Shown here piece after piece: positions 1-12,356 of a stretch of 64,000 nucleotides of DNA. This stretch comes from Triplophysa rosa (lineage: Eukaryota > Chordata > Actinopteri > Cypriniformes > Nemacheilidae). Positions within the stretch are counted from its first letter, which is position 1. Each line of letters begins with the position of its first letter. The stretch is from contig NC_079913.1 of assembly GCF_024868665.1 (NCBI RefSeq), positions 8,746,879 through 8,810,878 of the forward strand, in the 5' to 3' direction. Below the pieces are notes generated by a model. It searched no databases, had not been told where the DNA came from, and was given only the letters and a program-made list of their open reading frames with translations. The translations under genes were made by a program, and so were the position numbers.

Positions 1-3000
1 AAACTCACACTTTTTTCAGGCTGAAAATGGATAGTAATGTCCATGTTCAAAAACCCTCATAAAATGATTATATATTCAATTATTTCTACTTTTACTAACG
101 TTAATGTTTTAACCAGATCCTTTCCAGATCATAACTACCAAAAATCTATTCATTTTCAGAGTTTTAACCTTGTTTGTTTACATGATGCCACATCTATTAT
201 GCCTTTATGGTGAAAACTGTAGTGAGGGGCTTCTGAACTCCTACATCCAAATCAAGCTCACCTTTTATCTCAGTTAAAAAAGTATTAAAAATGAGTAATA
301 ATGCAAACAAGAGATAAAAACATGTTTGAATGAAAAATATTTTCAAATCTCAGTAAACTACAGTGACTTGAATATAAGGTTTTGTGATTTGCTGTAAATA
401 TGATGTCTTTCTTTCAAACTGTATACATACACACACACTTTGACATCTATACGAACACATAAACACAGTACTAGCTGTAACTTTTGTTCGGTTTGCCCGC
501 CGTGCGGTATAATACAGCAGAAACAGGAAAACTGAAATGCTCCATAGACTAAAATGGAGAAAATAGCATAAGCAAAAAGTAAATACACATTTGAAAATGT
601 AGAATTTTCTTGAAATATTTTCATTTATAGTAATTTTGAACCCTTTGCCAACATGATCAAAGGATTCTAATATGGAATGTATGATTTATGACAGTTTTAA
701 TGGGTTAAAAATATTAAAATTCCAATAAAAATACACACCTTTTGCAAATTTTATGTTTGCATAAACACAGCCAAAACGACAAAGAAAACAAAACTGAAAT
801 TGAAAAAAATATCCAAAATAGCGCACAAGAGTTAAGAAGAGTAGTATAGTCCCAAATGGAATACTAAACGGTTTTATACTAACTGTGTGTGTGGTTTCCC
901 AGACTAGGGCAAATTACGTCAATCTAACAACCTCACAACTCAATGCATGTCCATAAAAATCTATTTGTAAATCGTACATTTAATGTCATTTTCATCTGTT
1001 TTCTGTTTGAAGCCTGTCTCAGCATGACTTCAGTCAGCATTAAATTGAAGCATAATCACTCTGCATGAGAACTTTGCTGGAGTAGCGTCCGATAGGTCCG
1101 TCTCCCTTCCGCTACATAAGCGAAACTGCGTCCGTCGAGTGCGTGAAGTCTCCAGTCCAGAGTGCCACACTTCAAATTTTCAGTTGAAAGAGTGCATCAT
1201 CCGGGTGCATTTTTTTTAGAGAAATTTTAATGGAAACGCACTACTCACACTATTTATACTACAAAAAGGCGTAGAACAGTGCATAAGTGCAATCTTTTTT
1301 AAAAGTGTTATTCACTGACAATATTAACCTCAGCCAAAGCTCACGTTTGCATACAGAATACAAAAATGGCACGCCGTAATTGCTTACTGCACTGCACATG
1401 CAAGAACTAGCACTCTTTTGGCATCAAAGTTATCATGCAAGTTTTGAATTGAGCTTTGGCAGATGTCAAGATTATGATAATCGACTTCTACTATACCCTT
1501 TTATCCTTTATTTGTACTTGAAGTTTGACAGCCTCTAACGTCTGATTTTTTAGGTAAACTGCTCTTTCATAAACTCATATAGTGTAGACCTTGATGCACT
1601 TTGCTTACTTGAGTTTGGTGTGCTGAAACGCTTTAGTGGAAAAATTCATGCAGAATTTAATGAGCATGCACTGGTTCAGAACTCTCGAGGTCACAGTCCA
1701 GGAATCTCATCCACCATAGCGTTTTGCATTCACAGTCAGTTAATGAAATACACGCCATTGTGAAAAACAAGGAGTGGAATTTGCGCTCCACTAGTAATAA
1801 CCAGCAAAACCGAAGAGGTCGCATTTGAGGAACGTTTTCCAAATTGAATTATGAAGGTAATGAAAGTGTTTCTTCAGTACTATATCTGGTGAAATAATGC
1901 AAAAACCCAGGGGTGATGTCATGCAGACAAATGTTTTGTAGATTGAAAATCCATCAGTCCATGAAAAAAAAGAGAAAATAGCGTGAGTTCAATATGTTTT
2001 CACTTATGGGATTTGACAAGTTTGAGGCGTAAAGAAAGCGAAAAGGAGGAGAGCTGGCAGGGAGGAAGCGTGAGCGCGTGGCAAAAAGATTCAAGCAACC
2101 GAGGGTGTGAGGGGGGTGCGAGGCTGATAGTGGGGGGAGCTTGAATAACAGTCGCTTTCTCATTTAACCCCTGCCTGGCTTTTTCCTATAGCTTAAAGAA
2201 ATGTATATTGTCATTTTTCTATGTTAAATTGTTTCATTACTACTATATACTTTTCAGTAGTCTGGTATTTTTAGATCTTTAAAAGGTTGTTAATCTATAT
2301 GTTCTTTTAAATATGCTGTTAACTTGGTTTTAGTCATCACTTGTCTTGTAGAGAAACTGTTGTCATATACAGTATTTGTTGACATGCATTTTTCATTGTT
2401 ATATTTTTTAAAACAAATTTTATTTTCATCATTTAGATTTTATAGCCTTGGAATATCCTCCTATTTTTATAATGACAAAAGCACTCAAGTTGGCATGGGC
2501 TCTGTAAGTGTGTGCAAAACCTGATCCATGTTATCCCAGCATGATGTGAAAATGTTCCAAAGAAACATCTTGTGAGCTTCAATGGAAGAAAGGAAATTTG
2601 ACCTTTCGCACAATGTTAGTACAGTTAGTACTTCTTTGTGACATTGTTACGTTTTTTTCATTCATAATTTGTTGTGTACTGTCAGACATTTGGACCCCAC
2701 TGTAGTTCTTTGTCGAAGATTTATGATCTCTTGCACAATTGAGGATACTGTTTGTCTGGCAAATGACAAGACCGCACTGTCCAGAATTTGACTTATAAGG
2801 TTAAAGAAACTTCATTAGACAGAACTGGCGCAAACTGGTGTGCTGGTTTACCGATTATTCCGAATGGAGGCCGCAGGTGCTGTCTGAAAAAAAAGGATTT
2901 GTCGTGAAGAACTGCTTTTAGATCCGAGGTGACATGACGAGATGAACTGCACGTTGAGTCACAGTCTTTCCAAAAAGAGAGCAGCATTGTCCTTTCTCAT

Positions 3001-6000
3001 TCAGTCCCTCAAGGGAAACAGACCGTAGCCATCCATCAAAATCCCATAATCCTACATTGAAAATTCCACTTTTTAATTGGAAATCCAGCTCTCATCGGGG
3101 AAGCCAAGCCAAGTGAAGTCTAGGTCAGTAAGACAAGGTTGTATTGACAGACTCTGGCATGGCCAATTTTTTTCTGAATCTTGAATCCAGGGCTCCTGAG
3201 AGTGAAAGCGGTCATGCTGACAATGATAAGACGTCTTTGTGGAAACACGAAGGACATTTCAGCTATAAAGTCAATATGATTTGTGTTCTGGGATTTCGTG
3301 ACGTACGGACAACTAGTCTTGGTTTACATGTTGAATCTAGCTGTTTATACATTCTGTTGCCTTTTAGAGTTACTGTTGACAGATGTACTTCTCCAATGGT
3401 GTGAGGAGCTTTCAGTGGTTACCTATTTGAATTAATCTAGACAAGGGATGTGTCTCTAAGATTCAAGATACCTGGCATTCTACATTCACTAGACTAGAAA
3501 GCAAAGACGAGTTTCATTTTATTGCATTTGCTTAACACATTTCATATTGCGCTCTCACCGTAAAATTTTCAAAAGGCTCGGTGGGACTGGGATTCGTACA
3601 TGGAAGCAGGATCCGTTATTTATTTTAGTGATTCAGTTATATAACCGTGAAAAAACCCACTCCCCCCGTTGCATATATATCTCCCCGTTTCTCTCGACTG
3701 TCCATTCATAATCGGCAATGGGTCTCAAAGGAATAGCGAATTGGAAGACCATTTACTGCAGTACTTATAAACACCACGGTCAGTTTAGCCAATGTTAGAC
3801 TTGTTTTGTGTAGTGTTTGGTGGACAAGATTGAAATAAAGAAGACCGCGTGTTGTCCTCCCGTGCTCCTCATCTTACATTACATGATTCCATAAAAAACA
3901 CGCTGTTTTTGGCCGATTCAAAGAGTGCCGCGGGATTCAAAACATCACTGTGAAAATGCATGACAGTGGATGAAACCTAATCCCGTTCTAGGCGCTCAAT
4001 CTAAATCAGCTTTAGTTATGGAGAGAGCTGGCAGCGAGCTTCGGTTCCACAGTTCACGCCAGGCCTCTCAACACGCGAGTTCCTGAGGAGCGTTTGCCAG
4101 TGTCCTCATCTGAACTATTTTCACCGAGGCCTCAGCAGCCCCTCTCCCCGGCCTCGGCAGGTGGTGAGTGTTTGAGACTTTAACCAGGGAACTATCCGGT
4201 TACCACCATTTCGTTAAAATATCATTGGTAAATATCTGTTACGATAGCGTGGGGTGATCCGACCTCATTGTTTTAAGACCTAATAATCTAGTACTAAAAT
4301 AAAGTATGTAACTGTGAGAACAGATGTAGGAAATTGTTCGATTTGTAACCCCTGATGCTTGGTTTTCTAGAACATTTAAAAATAAATCTCGGCAGCGTTG
4401 ACTGAAATGAAAAAGTCCTTGTTAGTTAATGCACTTCTTTTGTCACTTTGATGTAATTTACGCCCATTTACGTGTCCGTGCGGGATCGTTCTCATCACTG
4501 GGATTTATTCTTTTAAGATATGAAAAACAGGAATGTTTCCACCAGTCTGAGATGTTAATAGTCCTGTGACTTCACAGTGATCAACATCATTCCACTGGCG
4601 AACTTCAGAGCAGGCCTGTCGCAGATGCACCTGCGCGGCGTGTTTTTCTTGGAGGGATTTCTGAAGGGTGAGGCAGCAGACCATCGGAACATTCTGTGGT
4701 TTTTGGAAAGCTCCGCATCAGAGGTCCGTGGAGGGAGGTGCGCTTTTTAAAGTCACCTTCTTTCATTCAGAAAAATGTCCGGCGCCCGGCCAGGTCCAAA
4801 CACTTGTGCAAACACGCCATCTCCTTCGCCTGCTTCCAGTTCTGTCAGCTCATTCCCGCTGGGTTGAGTTTCCACTGAGGAAGCCCAGTCACATCTACGG
4901 CTTCTTCTGACATCGGTATTTGTCTGTGTGAGGCTACTAGTCTATTTGTTTAGTCTACAGTCTAAAGGAACCGCTTAAACAGATTTGCATCGCTTGCCAG
5001 ATGCTGTAATTGTGATTACGCTGTAACTAAGCTACGTATGATCTCTTCGGTGTGTGTGTGCACCTTTGTGAAGCAGCGACTTTATGGTAGTGATTGTGTG
5101 GGCTGGCTTGGAAGCAGACCTGAACGGCACACACACCTGTTGCTGCTGTTTTACTGCCATTAAATCCAGCTGTGCATTTTTAAGGGTAATTACAAATAAA
5201 AGGTACCTTCTCCAGCCCCGAGACTAGGTCCTTGTGCCGCCACCACAGAACCTTACGCTTGACAGGGATACAAATAAAGGAACCTGTTTTCCGTGGAAAC
5301 TGCCTCTGTCTATTATCAGTAATACAAATTGTGACTGCCTCCAAAAGGAACTCCTGGCTTTTGCCCGGTGTCCAAACGTGTCAAAATGATGAAAAACCAA
5401 GAGTTTTGGATCAAGCACTTTTTCTGACCCGGCACTTTGCGAGCCCCGTAACTGCCACAAGGGAGCGCTTATGTTACATCTGATATAATTCAATGGTTCT
5501 TGTGTAAAATGAATGCACAATTTGATTCACTGACTCCGTGAACTTTGTGTTTTCATTTAATAACCAGAGGCAATGTTATTGGCATGAAGATTGAACAAAA
5601 TTTCATTTTGTAAATGTCAACAGCCATTATAACTCTTATGGGAGAGTTGGCATACACCGTTTTGATTTGCAATGATTTTAGTGTTTGTAGTATAGAGATA
5701 CTGCAGACTTTTGGAAACTGTTTCTAAAGTCTCTATAGAAAGTCTCTATAGTTTTGCATTTAGACCTGTATTAAAAAATATAAAGCATGCTGCAGCTATA
5801 AATACACAAGGGTAAGATAATGCCTCATTTCTCACTCAGGCAAGGGAGTTGCCAGCTGGCTTGAAGGGGTGTAACGCATTTCTCTTGCGGGAAACTGTGT
5901 GTGTGTGTTGCTGGTGTCAGACATCTGTGAGCAGTGGGCTGTCTTGGCTTTTGGTGGGCCTGCCAAATCCGACCTTTGACCTGTAGGTGACCATTAGCAC

Positions 6001-6057
6001 ACACAGCTGTAGTAAATACCCATACCTCAATAACAATAGATGTAACACCCAAGGACA
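1..6057. other. No gene seen
   Basis: AT-rich DNA with short chance ORFs only. A GC-richer patch at 4020-4165 ending CAGGTGGTGAGTG could be a 5' exon or regulatory block, but it has no sustained reading frame. Confidence 0.6.
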
Positions 6058-6810
6058 TACAGTGGACTGCAAAGGTCTGAGACCACATTGGAAGTCTGGG
6101 ATTTTAAAGTGTGATCTGGAAACAAAGTACATTAGGATTTAGGAAAAAACATACAAAAATGAATAAAGTTGTAATGTGAAACAAACAATTATGTAGGGGT
6201 TTGTGCTTTTTGTAAGTCACTATTCAAATAAGCAAATTTGTGACAATGATCCTTTTACCTATTTTGTCAAAGTTAAATGATTTTTTTTAGAGATGCACCA
6301 AGTAAATTTCGATACGATAGCCGATTCTGAAGATAACATTTATATTACTTAACTTTCCGAATGTTGTTAATTCATATAATGACTTAATATTATATGATAT
6401 GATATATGAATTAATATTGAACACCAAACTGGTGATGTTTCTTAATATTTTCTATTGTATATACAGAGCACAAATTCATTGCATGTTGATTGACAGGATA
6501 TATCGACTCTGATCATCGGTTGTTATATATGCTGATAGCCAATAGTGTGTAAAACTGCTTTTATCGACCGATACCGATTATTGGCCGATATATCAGTGCA
6601 CTTCAAATTTTTTCGCTTCCATTGAAGTGCACAAGATGCTCAAATTATTTTGGGATTTTAGGATTTGCCAGGGTGTGCTTGTAAAGGCCCTACCAGTCGT
6701 GGCAATAAAGATGATATAGAAAATGCCTGTAATTTAGAAAAAAAAAAAAAACTTTTCACTAACAGTAAAATATTTCCAATAGTGGTCTTTTAGGCCCCAC
6801 TTTACAGTAG
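6058..6810. mobile_element. Degenerate Tc1/mariner-like remnant containing a nested MITE
   Basis: The left end TACAGTGGACTGCAAAGGTC followed by TGAGACCAC resembles zebrafish mariner-type ends, and a loosely mirrored GTGGTCTTTTAGGCCCCAC lies near 6780-6800. No transposase frame survives. The middle is occupied by the element at 6290-6602. Confidence 0.45.
6290..6602. mobile_element. MITE with AGATGCACC / GGTGCA-type ends
   Basis: It begins AGAGATGCACCAAGTAAA and ends GGCCGATATATCAGTGCACT, with several GCCGAT/ATCGGC pieces inside, as in the common fish family that runs AGATGCACCGATA ... TATCGGTGCA. Ends are partly decayed. Confidence 0.6.
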
Positions 6811-6894
6811 GCGATATGTGTGCATTTGCCTCATTTTACTCATGTTTTGTAGGCATGTCCAAAGGTTAAAATAACAATGAGTAGCCTAATACGT

Positions 6895-7083
6895 AAAATC
6901 GCCAGTGTTAAAAAGGGTCAAATTAACACTCACAGTGTATATATAATCCACACTCTCAAAGTGTGGATTATACAGTATAAACACTGTGAGAGTTAATTTG
7001 ACCCTTTTTAACACTGGCGATTAGTGTGGATTATATATACACTGTGAGAGTTAATTTGACCCTTTTTAACACTGGCGATTTTG
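6895..7083. repeat. Three-armed palindromic repeat
   Basis: One forward arm (from ATCGCCAGTGTTAAAAAGGG to TATAATCCACACT, 6897-6952) meets its reverse complement (6959-7023) at a short loop. A second reverse-complement arm (7024-7083) follows directly. The 5' arm can pair with either. Confidence 0.85.
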
Positions 7084-10000
7084 CTGTGTAGTAACTATTA
7101 GGCCTTAGATCATTGCCAAGTTAGCGTGGTCGCTGAGCTTTGCCACATGAGCAAAATATGAGTCAGCTTTCATTCAGATGACATTGATAAACAGCTTGTA
7201 TTTCACAGGTGCTATTCGGCGCACTTTAAACCAGAGTCACAGTTTTTTTAGCCCTTAAACCTCATTATAGATCTTGACATCAGTATCTGCAGTATCTGCT
7301 AAAGGCATTTTACTGGCCATGGATAATGAGTTCTTACTGGCCAGTGGACCAGGATAGACTTAGTCATCCTTACTAAAGGAATCCTGAAAATATGAAAACA
7401 CTCCCCTTCACCAGACAAACCATACCACAGTGCCTACACAAAATCAGAGCTCTTTAATGTGTCTTAATTATTAAGTTAGTCTGCTTGGAACTGATTATGT
7501 CTGGGTTTTCAATCGAATTGGCCACGCTAGACTGAATTGCCTTTAGCAAGAGGTGGAAGATCATTAGGGGCCTATGCTTTAGATATTCCTGCAACACTGA
7601 GTCACGGTGCAGACGAGAGTTCTTAAAGTCCTGCCTTAGACAACCCTGTTATGACATTTCAAGTAACTAGAGAAGATAAAGCTATGAGTTACGCCCCCCC
7701 TCCATGGCTCATTTGAATACAGACGAGCCAAACTAAGCATTAAATTAAGTAAGGTTAGTGTTTAAAATAAGAACCACTGAATTTGATTGATATATAGATT
7801 GTACATGCTTTTAAAATCAGATGCAAAGTTAAATCAAAGCGGCCAGCGGATATCCCGGTAATGAACTGCCATTAAGGTATGCGTTTGGAAAAAGAAATGT
7901 AGTGCATACATCAACAGTGAAAAAGCGGAATCTGTTTCTGTCCGAATGGATTTTAAATAAACTGCTTCCTGAAAGGGAATGTACTGGAACCACATTTTTT
8001 TAAAACACCATTCATTTTCTATTAATGCAACACAGATCACTTCAAACCACTGATGCAGTAGGTGGGTCAGATACAGATTTGGAAGCTGACTCAGTGGTTA
8101 AACTTTACACAGGAACGTATAAGTTTGCCATTTAACCCCCTTTGATCTTCAAAGAAAAGAGCAGATTTGTGCGCATCGAAATTGGCAATGAGCTTGGCAC
8201 GCAGCTATTGTTTGGGACGGCGTCGTCTTATTGCCATTTATTATAAGCTGTCTGTGACATCCGCTCTCCGCGGCCGCGATCATTAGCAGTGTTATGGTGT
8301 CTCGTTTCACGCGTCTCTCTGCGCTAGTGGGCAAAACAGGAAATGAACTCTGTGAAATAGGTCATATCGAAGTTCCTGTTTCACCTTAGTTAGCTTTGTC
8401 TGGTTTGTGTTTGCTGCTGATCGGCCAATGAAATGCTCAAGTGACGCTTTAATGTTCTGAAAGAGAACCAGATTATATCTGCTATTTCTTTGAATGCAGG
8501 ACAGCCTTCACGAGCCCTGTTTAAAGCACATGTTATTTTTTTACTTGCACATGGTCATTGTTTTTTTAGAGATTACAGTGAGGCACTTACAATAAAAGTG
8601 CAAAACATTTTTTTAACATTCATTGTTTATTGTTAAAATTTATTGACCCCATTTACTTCCATTTTAAAGTGATAGTTTTCAGATATGAAAATTCTGTCAT
8701 CGTTTACTCACCCTCATTTTAAACCTGTATGACTTTCTTCCTTCCGCAGAACACAAAAGAAGATTTTTGGAAGAATGTTGGTAACCGGCACCTGTTCACT
8801 TGCATTGGTTTTGTGTCCATACAATCGAAATGAATGGAGTCCAGTGCACTTCGGTTATGAACTTTGTTCAAAATATCTTCTTTTGTGTGGTACGGAAGAA
8901 AGTCATACGGATTTGAAAGGACAAGAGTGTGAGTGCATGATGACAGAATTTTTGTGTGACTATCGCTTTACTGTGTTTTTTAAAGAAAAATCTGCCATTT
9001 TCCATCTTGCCATTTTGTCAAAAAATACTTTGTTCCTTATTCCTAATTTTAATCGTTTTTTTAATATTTAAAAACAATATTCCTCCTTTGACTCGAAGGC
9101 TTACGTTTAACATTCTGGACATGTGTTTACCTTAGTTACCCTAAGAAGATGACTGACAGCTCATGTAGAAAGTGTGCGATGACCTTGTAACCCCTCCAGA
9201 AGATCACTTCTTAGTGCACATGTCAGTCTTTCTTCAAGACGGGCTTGGCTCTCCAAGATGACAGCGGCCAAATCTGCAACACGACACTACAAACAAGTCT
9301 CCTAATCTGACAGCTTTGCACACAAAAGGGCGTGTTTGTGTGTGTGCGAGCGTATGATCTCACAAAAAAGCTTTAAACACAACATTACGCACGCCGTCCT
9401 CGCTCCACACGAATGCAACAGACACGTGTGCCGTACGAAGTAAACATACCGGCTTGGAGCGAGACAAACCCGTGCACACTTGTGGCCTAACGTGCAGCAG
9501 ACACAATGTTCGTGTTTTGGATAAAAGGGGGCGTTTCCTGAGTGATCGTATTTGTTTGGGGAAGTGTGTTCGGTGGAGTATTGTTGACCTAGATATAATT
9601 TCCAGCGTGCAGTCGTGTCTGTTCCTCCCCCAGCTGAGCTCTGCAGGTGCTGATAGTAGATAGTAGATTGCCTGGAAATGTTCCAGCTGTATGTCGTGAC
9701 TAAGAAAGAGACTTTTATGCCAAGTGAATACGATCTTAGATGGGGCATTGGATTTTTGAACACGGTGCTAACAGCCTGCTCAAGTATCTGAACGTTCTCT
9801 GTGGTTATTCAAGTGTTTCCATGGTTACTTCATACCCAATCAAATGACTTCGAATCCACTCTGACCCTCTGAGCTGTGGGCTGAAGGTTCCTGTTTGTAG
9901 AGCAGGCTTGATTCTTACCTCCTGGGGTACACGTTTTGTGCTGTGGAGGCTGGCCCCAGATCAGTTTTAATTAAAACATTTGTCAACACAACAATAAAAC

Positions 10001-11747
10001 TTGTTCGCTATTGTTTGTTAGGCAGCTAAAGATCCAACATGGGGTGATTATGAGGCCTGTTTAAGTTCATGCCAGCACTTAAAGCACTTCGTTTTAAATA
10101 CGCCAGCATTCCTCTAAACATCTCAGATCACGGCACTGTGAAGATAAATGATTTCAATTGCACAGCGAATCTGAATCTAAGAGTAAGTGTAAATACGTAT
10201 ATGATATGTTTGTGTCCGTTGATGTATTTTTGTGAATGCCAGTCAAGGTTATTATAGTTTAGTAAAACTAAACATTTCTGTCTTTTGAAATCAAATCAAA
10301 TATTGGGCTAAATATTATTTTAAAAACTTTGAAACATACTAAAATTAGAAATGTTGCCTAAGCAATAAAATGAGTTGTGGCACCAAACTTATTAACTGAA
10401 AATAAATAAAAACCAAACCAAACAAATAAATTCATCTTATATAAGCGACATAAAAATAAGTAAAATGACAAAAGGTAAATAACAAAACTGCAATTTTTTT
10501 TACTAAAATTAACAAAGACGAAAAATATAAAATAAAAGCTAATTCAAAGTATGAATAAAACTGAAAACAAAACGATAATAACTTATTTTTTCATCATTTG
10601 AAAATTTGACTTCAAATTCAGAACTGGGTTGGGATTATTGTTCACAAGTGTGAATCTCAATATTAAAATCCAAATTTCAAGACTGTGAGTGTAAATTTTA
10701 GCGTACAAGTAAAAATACTTATTACACAAGCTCTCACATCCAAATCGACTAGCTCTCAAGTTTCGCTACTCATTTATCTTAACATAGTTCTTTCACATCA
10801 CCAATTGGTTTGATTTCGGAAGTCATCAGAACGATTAAATCAAAACCAAAATGTGACATTCCCACAGTCATCTGAATTCACACAGTACATCTGTTGCGTC
10901 TGATTAAAACACAGCTCCTTTGATCAGTTGTTTACGACAAACTTGAAAGAAACTGCAGAGCAAGCGAAACAGAACGACTTTTGGATTCATCCTGAAACTG
11001 ACTCAAAGTACATACAGATCAGAGAACGAAAAAGCAGTACAGCAGCTCCCAATTTACTATACACTGTTAGGTCTGAATTGAGGCTTCTCTGACAAATATT
11101 GTTTTTGGACGAGATCCAGCTTTTTTCCTTCAAATGAATTCATGCCAAATGAAAACTCATCCAGCCCGGAGTATTCCCGAGAGCCCCGAGTGTTGTTATG
11201 GAAAGTGGCGCGTGGAAAAATGCCCTCACCGTACCCTGACAAGGTGGATACTATAATCAATTTTCTGCAAAAGCAGCATTAAAAGACAGAAAAAAGAATG
11301 TTTTGTTTGACAGGGATTTAAACTTCTCGAGCCAAGTTGTAAACAGAAACAGAGCCCGCTGCCTGGATTTCTCTGTCATGGAAACTCAACCTGCCTGTCA
11401 GCCCTCGAGTGTCACTAAATAGTTATTGGAATAAATGTCCGTGTTATTGCAGCGATAATATCACAGGCGGTTTACATTTCTTGAGCGCTTTGTCCTTCGA
11501 TCTGGCCAAGTAGTATTGTTCTCATATCAGGAGTGATTTGAATAATCTGGTTTTGATCAGAAAGGCATGTAATGACTGTCGTTCGAGTTAGATTGATGGG
11601 ACGTTTTCCCTTGTATCCCCCTGTTTGTTGTCCTCACTTTGGCCTGTGCCCTTTGCTGAGGTTGAAGAGGTAGATGTTCCTTTTATTATGCAGTGCACTG
11701 CAATGCTTTGTGGTTTTATCATCTACCATCTCAGAGCACAATAGTCA
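7084..11747. other. No gene seen apart from one MITE
   Basis: Apart from the MITE at 8666-8970, only short chance frames. The 153-codon minus-strand frame at 9302-9763 has no recognisable domain. Confidence 0.55.
8666..8970. mobile_element. Cyprinid palindromic MITE (GATAGTTCACCC family)
   Basis: It contains TGAAAATTCTGTCATC, TTTACTCACCCTC, GAACACAAAAGAAGAT and, inverted, ATCTTCTTTTGTGT and GATGACAGAATTTTTG. The middle is TTGGTTTTGTGTCCATACAA. An apparent 98-residue frame inside it is not a gene. Confidence 0.85.
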
Positions 11748-12356
11748 CAGAATAGTTCATCCAAATACTCACTCACAAACCTGTATGACATTGTTTCTTT
11801 TGTAGAGCACAAATGAGAAATTCAAAACACTGTACTGGTCGCTATTTCTCATGCAGTTACAATGAATCAGGACTGGAGCTCCACAGAAGTCCCAGCTGGG
11901 TATAAAACAGACGGGAATATAAGTTATTATGCACTGATAATCATCTCCATCCTGAACTAATAAATTAAAAAGAGCCAATTGCTGCTCTGTTTCTCACACA
12001 AAGTTGTTGTGGAATATAAAACCATACTAGATCGCAATATAGCACACAAATCACATGGACGACTTAATGTAAGGATGCTGTTGCATCATTTTTAAAGCTT
12101 TAGTCCTTATTAATCGTAATTTCATGGAAAAAGCCTTAAGAGTTTTTATGTCTGTTCTATGAAAATGTCAAGTCCTCCAAAATGAACTTGAGATGAGGGT
12201 TGCAAGTCAACATCCAGGTCCACTTAACCAAAATGCTCCTCATTCCCACCCAGTACATATCTGTGGCTGGATATCCAAAGACACATGCTCTCCGAATCTA
12301 CGGATGATCATAGAAAATTATCCCAGAATTGTCATTTTTGGTTGAACTATCCTTTT
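11748..12356. mobile_element. Diverged palindromic MITE, ATGCAGTTACAATGAAT subfamily
   Basis: The left end AATAGTTCATCCAAATACTC and right end TTTTTGGTTGAACTATCC are inverted copies. The inner CATGCAGTTACAATGAAT block is shared with the copy at 22.9 kb. Confidence 0.65.

Noticed and set aside
8775..9071. 98-codon plus frame
   Set aside because: Lies mostly inside a palindromic MITE that has noncoding copies elsewhere in the window.
9302..9763. 153-codon minus-strand frame
   Set aside because: No domain, no splice context, and composition like translated noncoding GT/AC-rich DNA.
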